Assembly: GCF_004168585.1 (NCBI RefSeq)
Contig: NZ_PGVH01000056.1
Location: 562,576-626,575, forward strand
Length of the DNA stretch: 64,000 bases
Direction of reading: 5' to 3'
Source of the DNA: Shewanella sp. OPT22
Lineage (GTDB): Bacteria; Pseudomonadota; Gammaproteobacteria; Enterobacterales; Shewanellaceae
The notes beneath the pieces were generated by a model. It made no database searches and was not told the origin of the DNA. It saw only the letters and a list, made by a program, of their open reading frames with translations. Position 1 is the first letter of the stretch. Each line of letters opens with the position of its first letter. Positions 7,644-16,800 of this stretch are shown here, piece by piece. The position numbers were made by a program, and so were the translations under genes.

Positions 7644-10295
7644 ATGGCAGGCATTATTTCAGTCAAGCTTTTAGGTGCAACACCAAAAGTAAAATTCAAA
7701 TTCAAGCCCAAAGCCAAGCTTCCCAAAATGCCTAAAGCTTCAAAGTCTAATTCACCCAAAAATATTCATAAAAAAGACCCTTCGAATGGCGTCACACGTA
7801 AGAAAAAAATCAGTATCCAGCTACCTCAAGTGCTGTCTGACGCTATCGAACCACTTGAGTTAACTCCTGAATACCACATTGAAGCCAAGTTATTTGATGA
7901 AGACTTTTCATTTTGGGGAAAGATCCCAACATTAATTCGTTACACTATTCTCAAAACCACGTTTATTAGAGAGCATAAAGGTACTCTCAGTCTCATAGAT
8001 TCGAAACGTTTGTTGAAAACAGCTGCACATTTAGAACGTTTGCTCGGGGCCATTTTGAATCAGTCAATTCCGCAACAGCAAATCATAATGCTTGAGCCAT
8101 TTGCCAACTTAAAACTTTCATCCGCCGTTTCGCCTAACAGCATTATCAATCAAGTTAAAAACCTAAAAATCAAAGATACAAATACAGAAGCTAATCTCAT
8201 AAAATGGTTAAACTCACCTCCCCATAAAAACGACAACGCAAGTTTAAGCCAGTGTTATCAAACACTCATTCAACTTTGCTTATCATTAGATCAAGCCCGG
8301 GACAATTGCTACCGATGTGCTTTGAATGTTCAGGTTCTTGGTATGAAGAACCTAAAACAACAGTTTAATGACCAATGGCACAAACACTTTGATAAATTGA
8401 AATCACGCCAAGCGATCACTTTTACTCTAGAGGTAAGCGAATCATTACCCCTATTTAACCACCAAAATCCGAACTCAACATGGTATGTAAAATTTGAAGC
8501 CATTGTTTCCTTTTACTCAAAAGAAAACTTAAAAGTATTGTTCCGTTTTTCTGCGGGGCCTTCTACTCAAAATTTATCCCCAATACAAACTCATGGTAAA
8601 AGGCTACTCTCAGGCCGGCATTTAAAGTTCTTTAGTACTTATGAAGATGCAGTGGATTACCTTTCTATAGGTTTTTTACTGAATCTGTGTCACCCATGTT
8701 CAAGGACGCTTCATCAAGTCAAAACTATTAATAGTCCCACTCTTCAACTAAAGCGCACTGAATTACTCCGTAATATGGGGTTACAACAACACATCATCCA
8801 CCAAGCCTCTGCTCGCTACACAAAGTCATTAGATGAAGTGCCATTGAAGAGTATTTCCCAACAACAAATGCCTTTCACTTCTACGATAAGCCAAGGTTTC
8901 CATTATGGATTTTCAAGATATCTTGATGCGAACCGCACTAAAGTGCCACTGCTGAACCAGCTATTACAAGAACCCTTGCGGTTAACGTGTCGTAACCCTC
9001 AATATTTCACACTAAAAATTCCTCATAAAAGATTCGGAATGATGCAACGCAAAGGGGATCTTGGCTTTCAATGGGTGAAAAACATCACTAAAAAAATCGG
9101 CGACATCATTGAGACGCTAGAGCAACAAACCACGATCTCTAAACTGGAATTACAATCACTACTGTCTGAAAGGCTGAAGCTTAAACAAACCATTACAGCA
9201 CTCAATGCTGAGTATCACGCTTATTTAAGCGTGCTACGAAAATACGAAGCAGCCTCAGCATCAAATTACCCAAGATATCGAGAATTAAAGCAACAATTTG
9301 AAGATAACCGTGATTCGAAATGTCGTGCCGAATATCTACGGGCGGTAATCTGTACTCACGCTTTATTGGTATTGGCATATCACCAAAGTCTGAGTGCTCA
9401 GCATGAGTCACTGAACGAACCCGAGATCAACTTTTGCCGCTATCTATCAAAGCTAACGCAAGATTATGAGCACCCTGATTGCTACGTCGTAAAAGAAGAA
9501 GCTGATTGCTATTTGACCATGACATCTGTGCTCAAAGATACGCAAATCGAAATATGGAAACAGATTGATCTCGATGCAACCGTAAATGGATTAGTGATAA
9601 CCAAAGGGAATGTGGTTGCTCGAGCGATTTGTGATGATATCGACCCGTACATGGACGGTGACTACATTGATATATTGCTGACCGGTGACAAAACACATCA
9701 AGCATCAATACAAAATCCTGATTGGCTTAATATGATTTTGCAGCAGGTTTTTTCACAAATTGAGCTACCATCAAAGTCCATCAACTTAATCGATCTACCA
9801 GAGATTGATGAAATTCAAATCACTTCAAATACGCACATTATATTGCAATTCAAAAAGGGAAGAGATCAGTTTTACGACATACAATTCATAAAGCTCACAG
9901 ACTCAAACGCCTTTGAACATCATCAACAGGTTTATGCCACTGGTACTTCTATTGAATTTTGGTTGAAGCAATATAACGGAAGATCAAAAGGTCACGAGCC
10001 TGAAGTTTGGCAACAATTTACAGATAACAATCACAAAGCTTTGCAGCACTTATTTGATCAAATTATTATTCCGAACAGTCATGTTGCCAACCAAGTGGAA
10101 GCAATAACACATCATTTTGAAGACCAATCAAGCAAACGATATCTAATAAAAGCGATATTGAAGTGGAAAAAATCACCTGAACGATTCGAGGAAACACAAC
10201 GTGCGTTTGATGATTTTCTAAAAGAACAATACCACCACTATCAAACGAGGATTCTTAACAGGCTTTCTGTCATTAAAGCTCGATTAGAGCGATAA
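7644..10295 (+). CDS. Candidate type III secreted effector, 883 residues, unknown fold
   Basis: No signal peptide and no membrane segment. Residues 15-56 are very Lys/Ser/Pro-rich, as expected of a flexible secretion and chaperone-binding region. Residues about 485-530 contain a predicted coiled coil ('LELQSLLSERLKLKQTITAL'). The rest is mixed alpha/beta with a possible domain at about 640-800. I recognise no catalytic motif or named family. The effector call rests on position: it follows a CesT-type chaperone by 12 bases, in a genome with an SPI-2-like secretion system. Its 3' end overlaps that of the convergent GNAT gene by 12 bases. Alternatives are a large cytoplasmic protein with a coincidental neighbour. 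Confidence 0.5.
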   Translation: MAGIISVKLLGATPKVKFKFKPKAKLPKMPKASKSNSPKNIHKKDPSNGVTRKKKISIQLPQVLSDAIEPLELTPEYHIEAKLFDEDFSFWGKIPTLIRYTILKTTFIREHKGTLSLIDSKRLLKTAAHLERLLGAILNQSIPQQQIIMLEPFANLKLSSAVSPNSIINQVKNLKIKDTNTEANLIKWLNSPPHKNDNASLSQCYQTLIQLCLSLDQARDNCYRCALNVQVLGMKNLKQQFNDQWHKHFDKLKSRQAITFTLEVSESLPLFNHQNPNSTWYVKFEAIVSFYSKENLKVLFRFSAGPSTQNLSPIQTHGKRLLSGRHLKFFSTYEDAVDYLSIGFLLNLCHPCSRTLHQVKTINSPTLQLKRTELLRNMGLQQHIIHQASARYTKSLDEVPLKSISQQQMPFTSTISQGFHYGFSRYLDANRTKVPLLNQLLQEPLRLTCRNPQYFTLKIPHKRFGMMQRKGDLGFQWVKNITKKIGDIIETLEQQTTISKLELQSLLSERLKLKQTITALNAEYHAYLSVLRKYEAASASNYPRYRELKQQFEDNRDSKCRAEYLRAVICTHALLVLAYHQSLSAQHESLNEPEINFCRYLSKLTQDYEHPDCYVVKEEADCYLTMTSVLKDTQIEIWKQIDLDATVNGLVITKGNVVARAICDDIDPYMDGDYIDILLTGDKTHQASIQNPDWLNMILQQVFSQIELPSKSINLIDLPEIDEIQITSNTHIILQFKKGRDQFYDIQFIKLTDSNAFEHHQQVYATGTSIEFWLKQYNGRSKGHEPEVWQQFTDNNHKALQHLFDQIIIPNSHVANQVEAITHHFEDQSSKRYLIKAILKWKKSPERFEETQRAFDDFLKEQYHHYQTRILNRLSVIKARLER

Positions 10296-10739
10296 TTTAA
10301 ATCCTTCATGGCTTGCTTTAAACCCTAGTTTTTCGTAGAAGCGAATTGCATCTGGTCGTTGTTTATCACTGGTCAACTGCACTAAATGGCAATTTTTTTG
10401 TCGAGCTCGATTAATGGCGTATTCAAACATTTTCTCACCCATGCCCTGCCCACGAAAGTCAGCATGAATACGAACGCCTTCGATTAAACAACGCCAAGTT
10501 CCTATATGAGTAAGATATGGAATGAAAGTTAACTGCAACATACCCATTAACGTTTCATTTTGCTCGACAACCAATAGCTCGTTATTTGGATCAGCATCGA
10601 TAGCAGCAAATACATCTAAATATTTTTGATTCAACGGTGTACTCAAATCTTCTCTTTGTCGACCCAATTCATCGTCAGCCAACATAGAGATCAATGTTTC
10701 AATATCCTTGTGTTGCGCTTGTCTAAAATTTAAATCCAT
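10284..10739 (-). CDS. GNAT-family N-acetyltransferase
   Basis: 151 residues spanning one complete GNAT domain. The acetyl-CoA binding motif A is visible as 'GVRIHADFRGQGMGEKMFEYAI' (R/QxxGxG/A form) near residues 88-108, and the C-terminal 'AIRFYEKLGFKASHEGF' is typical motif B. It transfers an acetyl group from acetyl-CoA to an unknown amine. Its ATG directly follows the TAA of the upstream gene (TAAATG), so the two genes are translationally coupled. Confidence 0.85.
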   Translation of the reverse strand: MDLNFRQAQHKDIETLISMLADDELGRQREDLSTPLNQKYLDVFAAIDADPNNELLVVEQNETLMGMLQLTFIPYLTHIGTWRCLIEGVRIHADFRGQGMGEKMFEYAINRARQKNCHLVQLTSDKQRPDAIRFYEKLGFKASHEGFKLSL

Positions 10740-11069
10740 TTAATCCTCAAAGTTAATCAGTTTTGTTGAAATAGAGATGGAGCAATCAATATGCTTAAGC
10801 ATTTGATTAACGATTTTATCTGCCGTATTCACTTCAAAACTTTGATTATTTTGAGGCGTGAGCAATATGTCGCAATCGTCATCAGAGATTTGTTGCTGTA
10901 CTGCAAAAGTGGATATGTCATCAATAAGCCACACATCATCTAACAATACGTAAGCCACATACTGATTGTCTTGAGTTTGTTTTCTGAAAACAGGGCTGAC
11001 CTCGCTTTCTAACGTCAGCATTTGTAAACGATTAAGATTTAAAAAGCGAAAATATACGGTTACAGCCAT
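10740..11069 (-). CDS. Unidentified 109-residue protein coupled to the GNAT gene
   Basis: A small acidic soluble protein without signal or membrane segments. It opens 'MAVTVYFRFLNLNR' and contains an acidic 'SDDDCDILL' stretch. I do not recognise a family. The stop codon abuts the GNAT start and the GNAT ribosome-binding site (GAGGA) lies within its last codons, so expression of both is linked. It could be the acetyltransferase's partner or substrate, but this is inference from position only. Confidence 0.6.
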   Translation of the reverse strand: MAVTVYFRFLNLNRLQMLTLESEVSPVFRKQTQDNQYVAYVLLDDVWLIDDISTFAVQQQISDDDCDILLTPQNNQSFEVNTADKIVNQMLKHIDCSISISTKLINFED

Positions 11070-11321
11070 GATGATTTACGGAAAAGTTTATAAGTTCAAA
11101 GAGCTTACATTATGCTAATCAAAAAACAAATTGCTGAGTTAATTTTAAAGGGATACTGCCTAATACTAAAATTAAGAGTCTATTGAATTTCAATTCACAT
11201 CACGGTAGATATCCTTAATAAACACCAATCATTAAAGGTTAATGAATTCTTATTAATGACTCACTAAAATTCAGAGAATGAGAGGTACAATTTACCCCTA
11301 AATCAGGTATTTGGTATAAAG

Positions 11322-12260
11322 ATGGCCACACCATACATCTCGACAGAAATGAGAGTTCTAAACAAAACCACATCTTATAGTAAACCGCCGTCACTAGAAG
11401 AAACTACACTAACAAACCCTTATCCATACAAAGGGATGACTGCGAGAGAAATTCAAGATTACGTGTATAGCGGTCCTGTAACAGCTCGATTTATTAAACC
11501 GATGAGTGCTAGATTTACCGTTACTGAACCAAGAAGTAAACTGCTTCAAAATCGAACTACACACTTTTTTAAAGCTCTACAGTATCCACGAGGACAAAAG
11601 CGTGAGTCGGTGCAACTGATTGAATATAAAATTGCTGAATTTCAAAGTCAGCTCAACCAAAGTGCCGCTAAAATAAAAGGTAATGATAAAACTCAGTTTA
11701 AGCTGATAGCTTGGGAGCGCTACATCAAAACAATCCTAAGAAACTCAAGTTTAATCGATGAAACGCCAGATTTTAATGCATCAAACTTGAGGAGAACCTT
11801 GCCTGAAACCAAAGAGTTATATGATGCATTTCAAAAAGATATGGAGTGTTTAAAGTATCCTCTAGAGCCTACATCTGATACTAGCGATGGATCTTGGCAA
11901 GAATTACAAACTCAATTTGAGAACTTATTAGCACTCATGAATGAATACGTAATAACTCCGGGGAACGCTATCGATAAAATTGAAAAACACAGACACCAAG
12001 TTCTCAAGTTTGATCACTGTACTTGGGAAATTCAACTTAAAAAGCTAGATCAAGCCGAAAAGAAGCTGGAAGATTTTGAAAATACAATCGCAGATTCAGA
12101 CTCAACCATAGAAGAGTTCGCCACACAAAATAATCCACTCGTTCAGCTTAGAAGATATAGCTTAATCGCTACCACTGACCGAATCCGTCAAGAACTCGTT
12201 AAAGCTCAAGAAGAAGTTACAAGAATGGAACGCCAGCAAACTAAAACTCAAAAATCTTGA
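11322..12260 (+). CDS. Orphan Ser/Thr-rich coiled-coil protein (possible secreted effector)
   Basis: 312 residues, no signal peptide or membrane segment. The first 40 residues are rich in Ser, Thr and Pro ('MATPYISTEMRVLNKTTS'), a composition common at the N-terminus of type III substrates. Residues about 95-125 and 225-310 are helical with heptad character and are probably coiled coils. I recognise no family. It is transcribed alone behind a 250-base AT-rich leader that contains AAAGGTTAATG, weakly like the sequence shared by the two secretion promoters. The effector idea is low-confidence inference. Confidence 0.55.
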   Translation: MATPYISTEMRVLNKTTSYSKPPSLEETTLTNPYPYKGMTAREIQDYVYSGPVTARFIKPMSARFTVTEPRSKLLQNRTTHFFKALQYPRGQKRESVQLIEYKIAEFQSQLNQSAAKIKGNDKTQFKLIAWERYIKTILRNSSLIDETPDFNASNLRRTLPETKELYDAFQKDMECLKYPLEPTSDTSDGSWQELQTQFENLLALMNEYVITPGNAIDKIEKHRHQVLKFDHCTWEIQLKKLDQAEKKLEDFENTIADSDSTIEEFATQNNPLVQLRRYSLIATTDRIRQELVKAQEEVTRMERQQTKTQKS

Positions 12261-12299
12261 TATAGAGATATTAAACGCAATCTGAAATGAGGTGGAACC

Positions 12300-12725
12300 T
12301 TAGGCTCGGATAAGTTTATAGCTACCAACGGCATACAACAATCCAATCAACAAACAAATTGAAGAGCTCGCCAGCCAGAAAGTCACACTGTTTTCAGGAA
12401 ACATAGGCATGATGAACACAAAACCTAATGCTCGAAGCAAAAAGACACTACTGATCCCAACTAACCCAAGCTTCAATAAAGGCAACTTAGGTAACAGCCT
12501 TGCCCCCGATGCCGCATAGGCAGCGAACAAACACAGAACACCGGTTATCATGAGCGTAATAAAGGTTGGATACCAATGGCCTTGCTCCGCCATTTGTGCC
12601 AGTTGCTCTCCAGCACCCAGAAAACGATAAGCATCACCGCCAATCGCAATACAAGCAATGTGTGCTAAAGCAGCAGTAACCGCCAAAATCGCAGCAGCAA
12701 ATAATGGCTTATTATGTTCCATCAT
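12300..12725 (-). CDS. Four-helix inner-membrane protein
   Basis: 141 residues from ATG 12725 (a second ATG follows immediately). The start lies 7 bases after the stop of the GFA-family gene; a longer reading would overlap that gene by 38 bases and is rejected. Four hydrophobic segments are visible: residues about 8-28, 50-72, 82-102 and 112-135. Small conserved-looking 'GGDAYRFLGAGEQLAQMAEQGHWYP' residues lie in the first loop. This looks like the small uncharacterised membrane proteins often found in gammaproteobacteria. No function is assigned. Confidence 0.6.
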   Translation of the reverse strand: MMEHNKPLFAAAILAVTAALAHIACIAIGGDAYRFLGAGEQLAQMAEQGHWYPTFITLMITGVLCLFAAYAASGARLLPKLPLLKLGLVGISSVFLLRALGFVFIMPMFPENSVTFWLASSSICLLIGLLYAVGSYKLIRA

Positions 12726-12732
12726 CTTATTC

Positions 12733-13155
12733 TCAGTCCTGTGGTGCAAATTGTGCAAAAACTTCTGCACCCGTCATATTGTGAGTTTGGTTTGAGAAGC
12801 AATAATACTCCGGCTGTTCATCGATAAAGATTTGATGCTCAAAATTGAATAGTTTGGAATCTTCGAATAAACCAACGGGCATAATATGTTGTTGATTGTG
12901 CTTCAAACGGTAAAACAAGTGGCTGCCACATTGACTGCAAAAACCCCGTTCAGCCCATGATGAGGAGTCATAAATACTGATATTTTCTTGATTGCTAAAC
13001 TTAACATCATTACCACAATCAATCGCCAGTAATGGCCCACCGCCCCATTGGCGGCAACTAGAGCAATGGCAAGCGCCAATATTTGTACTGACTTTTGCTG
13101 CACTAATTTGAATTAAGCCACACAAACACTGACCTTTAACATTGAGCATTTCCAT
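12733..13155 (-). CDS. GFA/CENP-V family zinc protein
   Basis: 140 residues. The zinc ligands of the family are all present, numbered from the chosen start: C10 and C12 ('QCLCG'), C29, C31 and C34 ('CHCSSC'), and C73 and C76 ('CSQCG'). The family includes an enzyme reported to condense glutathione with formaldehyde, but most members have no proven activity. The ATG at 13155 is chosen because AAGGA lies 8 bases before it; an ATG three codons upstream would overlap that site. It is probably co-transcribed with the downstream membrane-protein gene. Confidence 0.8.
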   Translation of the reverse strand: MEMLNVKGQCLCGLIQISAAKVSTNIGACHCSSCRQWGGGPLLAIDCGNDVKFSNQENISIYDSSSWAERGFCSQCGSHLFYRLKHNQQHIMPVGLFEDSKLFNFEHQIFIDEQPEYYCFSNQTHNMTGAEVFAQFAPQD

Positions 13156-13222
13156 TGCTGCCATCCTTATATTAGCATCATGATTTAACAGCTAAAATAA
13201 GCTCAGCGGTTCAATAAATCAA

Positions 13223-13768
13223 CTATATTTCTGTAACAAGATTTCGATATGAACGATGCTCGGCATCATCGTCGGTCAGTCCAAATTGATTGGCTAATTG
13301 CTTTAATGCCACACGGTAACTTTCAAGCTTGCCTTCATCATCAGTCATAATTGCGAATTCAGCAAAATCACCATGACCTTCAAGGTGATCGATTGTGATA
13401 TGAAATTCATCGACAAAATAAACACTGCGGGTTTTACTCATGGTTAAACACACCTCATAACCCATCGTATTAAGCATGCTCTTGGCATTTTCAGACTTAG
13501 TAATATCCGTCGCTTCACAACGATCGACTTCGGGCCCTTTCACAATCCAAAGCTTAATGCCTGAGGGCTGCATTTCTCGAATCGACACGCTTTTATTTTG
13601 CTGTTCAAGTTGTCTATCTGGTGTATCGAAAAACCAGTCTTTCTCGATATTATCGACCAGCATCACCTCGTGAGGAATGGTGTTCAGTATTTTAAGAAAT
13701 TGAAATTTTGAACTAATACGATATTTAAATTCGACTTCGTATTTGCCGACGAAATGTTGGTGAGACAA
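13223..13768 (-). CDS. CYTH-domain protein, class IV adenylate cyclase-like
   Basis: 181 residues. The ExExK signature of the CYTH superfamily is at residues 11-15 (EVEFK), followed by the usual charged strand pattern: 'YFDT'-like 'WFFDTPDRQL', 'SVSIREM', 'KLWIVKGPE' and a late 'FAEFAIM'. Members bind triphosphates with divalent metals; those closest to class IV (CyaB) can make cAMP, others are tripolyphosphatases. The start is TTG (13768), with AGGA six bases ahead, because no ATG occurs before the signature motif. Confidence 0.8.
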   Translation of the reverse strand: MSHQHFVGKYEVEFKYRISSKFQFLKILNTIPHEVMLVDNIEKDWFFDTPDRQLEQQNKSVSIREMQPSGIKLWIVKGPEVDRCEATDITKSENAKSMLNTMGYEVCLTMSKTRSVYFVDEFHITIDHLEGHGDFAEFAIMTDDEGKLESYRVALKQLANQFGLTDDDAEHRSYRNLVTEI

Positions 13769-13785
13769 GACTCTTCCTTAAAAAC

Positions 13786-13816
13786 AAAAATCCCCAGCAT
13801 TAGCCGGGGATTTTTT
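13786..13816 (-). terminator. Rho-independent terminator of the fused carboxylase gene
   Basis: A 10-bp stem, AAAAATCCCC (13786-13795) with GGGGATTTTT (13806-13815), and a 10-base loop. It ends the leftward carboxylase transcript and separates it from the CYTH gene. Confidence 0.85.
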
Positions 13817-13839
13817 ACTCTCTGAATGAGCGCTAGAGC

Positions 13840-16800
13840 TTACTCTTCAACTGGAGAAACTACAAACAGAAGATCGCCTTGTGAGACTTGCTGACCGTTT
13901 GAGTTCAAAATACGCTCAATGCGGTATTTCTTATCTTCAGGATACAACTCTGCACCTTTACGGTTGAAGCTCGCCAGAGTCACTTGAGAGAACATCTTCA
14001 TTGCTTCTGTCAGCGCAAGAGTCTGATCAGTAGTAACAATGTCACCTTCTGCAACAAAATCAGGCTCACCTGGTGCTGGAGAGCTATAGAAGATACCCGC
14101 ACCTTGTGCTAGAACTTTAAGTTCATTTGACTCACCAACGCGCAATGATTCAGTATCGACACCTTGAGTATCAGCCGCCGCTTCCATTTCTTCAATCAGT
14201 GCCGGAATATCGATCTCTGCCATTAAGCGCGGCAAGTAATTGGTATCGTAAACACCTTCTTGGAAGGTCTTATCTTTCAGAATCAGCTTCAACAATGGAA
14301 TGTTAGTCGCAATACCTTTGATAGAAACTTGATCTAGGTACTCGATAAACTGGTCTATCACTTGCTGACGATTTTCACCACGCATGATCACTTGAGCAAT
14401 CAAGCTATCATAATATGGTGATACTTCTTTGTCTGTCGCAGCGATAGAGATGATCTCTACATCGTCACGTTCAGGGAAGGTACACTCAGTAATATGGCCA
14501 GGATTTGGCATTAACTGTAATATACCGTTGTTGTCCAGTGCCGCTTTCTCAGCTGTGATACGAAGTTCCATCGCATAGCCAACATCTTTTGGCTCTAGTT
14601 CTTCGATTGAGCGACCTGCTGCAATATCAAACTGTGCACTTACGATATCAATGCAAGATGTCGCTTCAGTAACTGGATGCTCTACCTGTAGACGTGTGTT
14701 CATTTCCATGAAGTACACTTCGTTGGCATCTAAGTTATAGATAAACTCAACCGTACCGGCACCCATGTAATCTGTCGCAATACCCAGTGAACGAGTGTAC
14801 TCAAGCACTTGTTGCTTCAGCTCTTCTGGCAACATGGTTGACATCGATTCTTCGATAACTTTTTGGTTATTACGCTGTACTGAGCAGTCACGCAGACCCA
14901 ATACTTTAGTATTACCAAATTTATCACGCAGAAGCTGAACTTCGATGTGACGTAGCGAAGTAACGTACTTCTCTAAGTAAAGGTCACCATTACCGAAGGC
15001 TGCCGCCGCTTCAGTTGCCGTTTGTTGGAACAAGCTGATCATGTCGTCTGGACGCTCAACAACTTGAATACCTTTACCGCCACCACCTTGTACCGCTTTA
15101 AGCAATACTGGGTAGCCAATTTCGCTTGCAACGTTCACTGCTTGCTCAGCGTTATTCAGAATACCGTGAGAACCAGGAACTACAGGTACATTTTGCGCTT
15201 GCGAGGTTTTAATCGCATTCGACTTGTTACCCATAGTGGTCATTGAGTAAACCGAAGGACCAACGAAGTTAACGCCATTGTTTACACAAAGTGCTGCGAA
15301 TTGTGGACTTTCTGATAAGAAACCAATACCTGGGTGAAGTGCATCAACCTTCTCGTATTCAGCAACTTTAAGTACAGAATATGCGTTTAAATAACTTTCA
15401 TCTGACGTGTTACCACCGATACAAACTAACTTATCGTTCTCTTTCAGCATATCCGCTGGAACAGACGTCATATCTGGGTCAGATGCGACTAGTACTACGT
15501 TGATGTCGTTATCGTGCGCTTTACGGATAAGTTTAACTGCAGTACAACCACGAGCGTGAACCAATACTTTATCGATTGGCTTCATCAACTGACGTGGGTC
15601 GTCTTGTACAATCTCTTGCTCTTCAGCTTCCACTTCAGGAACCAGCGTAGAAAGCGCATTAGCAATCACATCGTTAATTTGCAGCGATGCTTGCGGCATT
15701 AATGGGTCTATGCTTGAAAGCTGTGCTTCTAATGTATCGCTGAATGGGTTGGCCACAAGACCGTTCATCGCACCCGGTGTTTTCGATAAGTAGTTCGAAA
15801 GCGTCGACGTTGATGGTAGGTAAGCCGGAACCACCATTTGACCAGCGAATGGCATGTTAGTACCTGACAGGTAATAAGTTTGCACTAATGGATGAGTCAC
15901 GAAACTCGCCTGTGCACCACCTGTACAGTCACCATAACCGAACATTAATACTGGTAGCTCGTTGTCACGGATGAAACGCGTAATACGGTCGTTCACTACC
16001 GCCATTGAGAACAGTGCAGATGCACCTTCTTTTGTCTGCATACCACCAGAGCTGATAAAGCAGATAACTGGAAGTTTACGCCTAGCACACTCAATCAATA
16101 GTGAGCTGAACTTCTCAGCACTGGCCATATCAAATGCACCTGCTTGGAATGCTGTGTTCGATACTGCAACACCGGCACGGATCTTCTGACCTTCGTGCTC
16201 GAATTCACCAAGACCTGTGATTAAACCACAAGGGCGAATGCCTTTATCCAGCGCATCTTCAATTGATAGACGGAAGCCTGGGAAGTTCAGCATGTTAGCT
16301 GACATTTTATCACCGTCGATTTCTTCAAATTGAGTGAAGAATTTCGAGATGATGTTTTCCCAACCCATCTTGCCTGAGCGTTTTTCGTCGCGCAGTACTT
16401 TCTGGATAAGTAGATCTTGGTAACCCATAGTGAGTCGGTTCCAGAAGTCTTTACGGCGACCGATACGAACTGGGTTAATGGCACCAGTGTACTTGCTGGT
16501 ATCTTCTTCGCTGTCAAAATACTCAGGAAGTAGACGCTCAAAGAAGTACGTGAGTACTACGAACAAACTGTCGTTTAACTGTGGGAAACCAACACTCTTC
16601 CACGACTCGACACGAGTCAGAAGTTCTGCGCGGTTTGACTGACCCATGAAGTACTTCAGCCACTTGTAGAATTTATTCTTATCGTTAGCAATATCTTGTA
16701 CCGAAATCGCTTTATCGATAGACGTATGTAGCAAGCCATCTACTGAAGCACGAGATAAGCTCTTAGCCATCATTGCTTCTTTTGCGATAGACGCTAAGTT

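Noticed and set aside
11240..11262. Third copy of the secretion-promoter motif ahead of the 312-residue orphan
   Set aside because: Only AAGGTTAAT is shared; the CCCGATA half is absent, so it is not counted as a copy.
12726..12770. Longer form of the four-helix membrane protein
   Set aside because: It would overlap the GFA gene by 38 bases and add a His-rich stretch unlike a membrane N-terminus, while an ATG lies 7 bases after the GFA stop.
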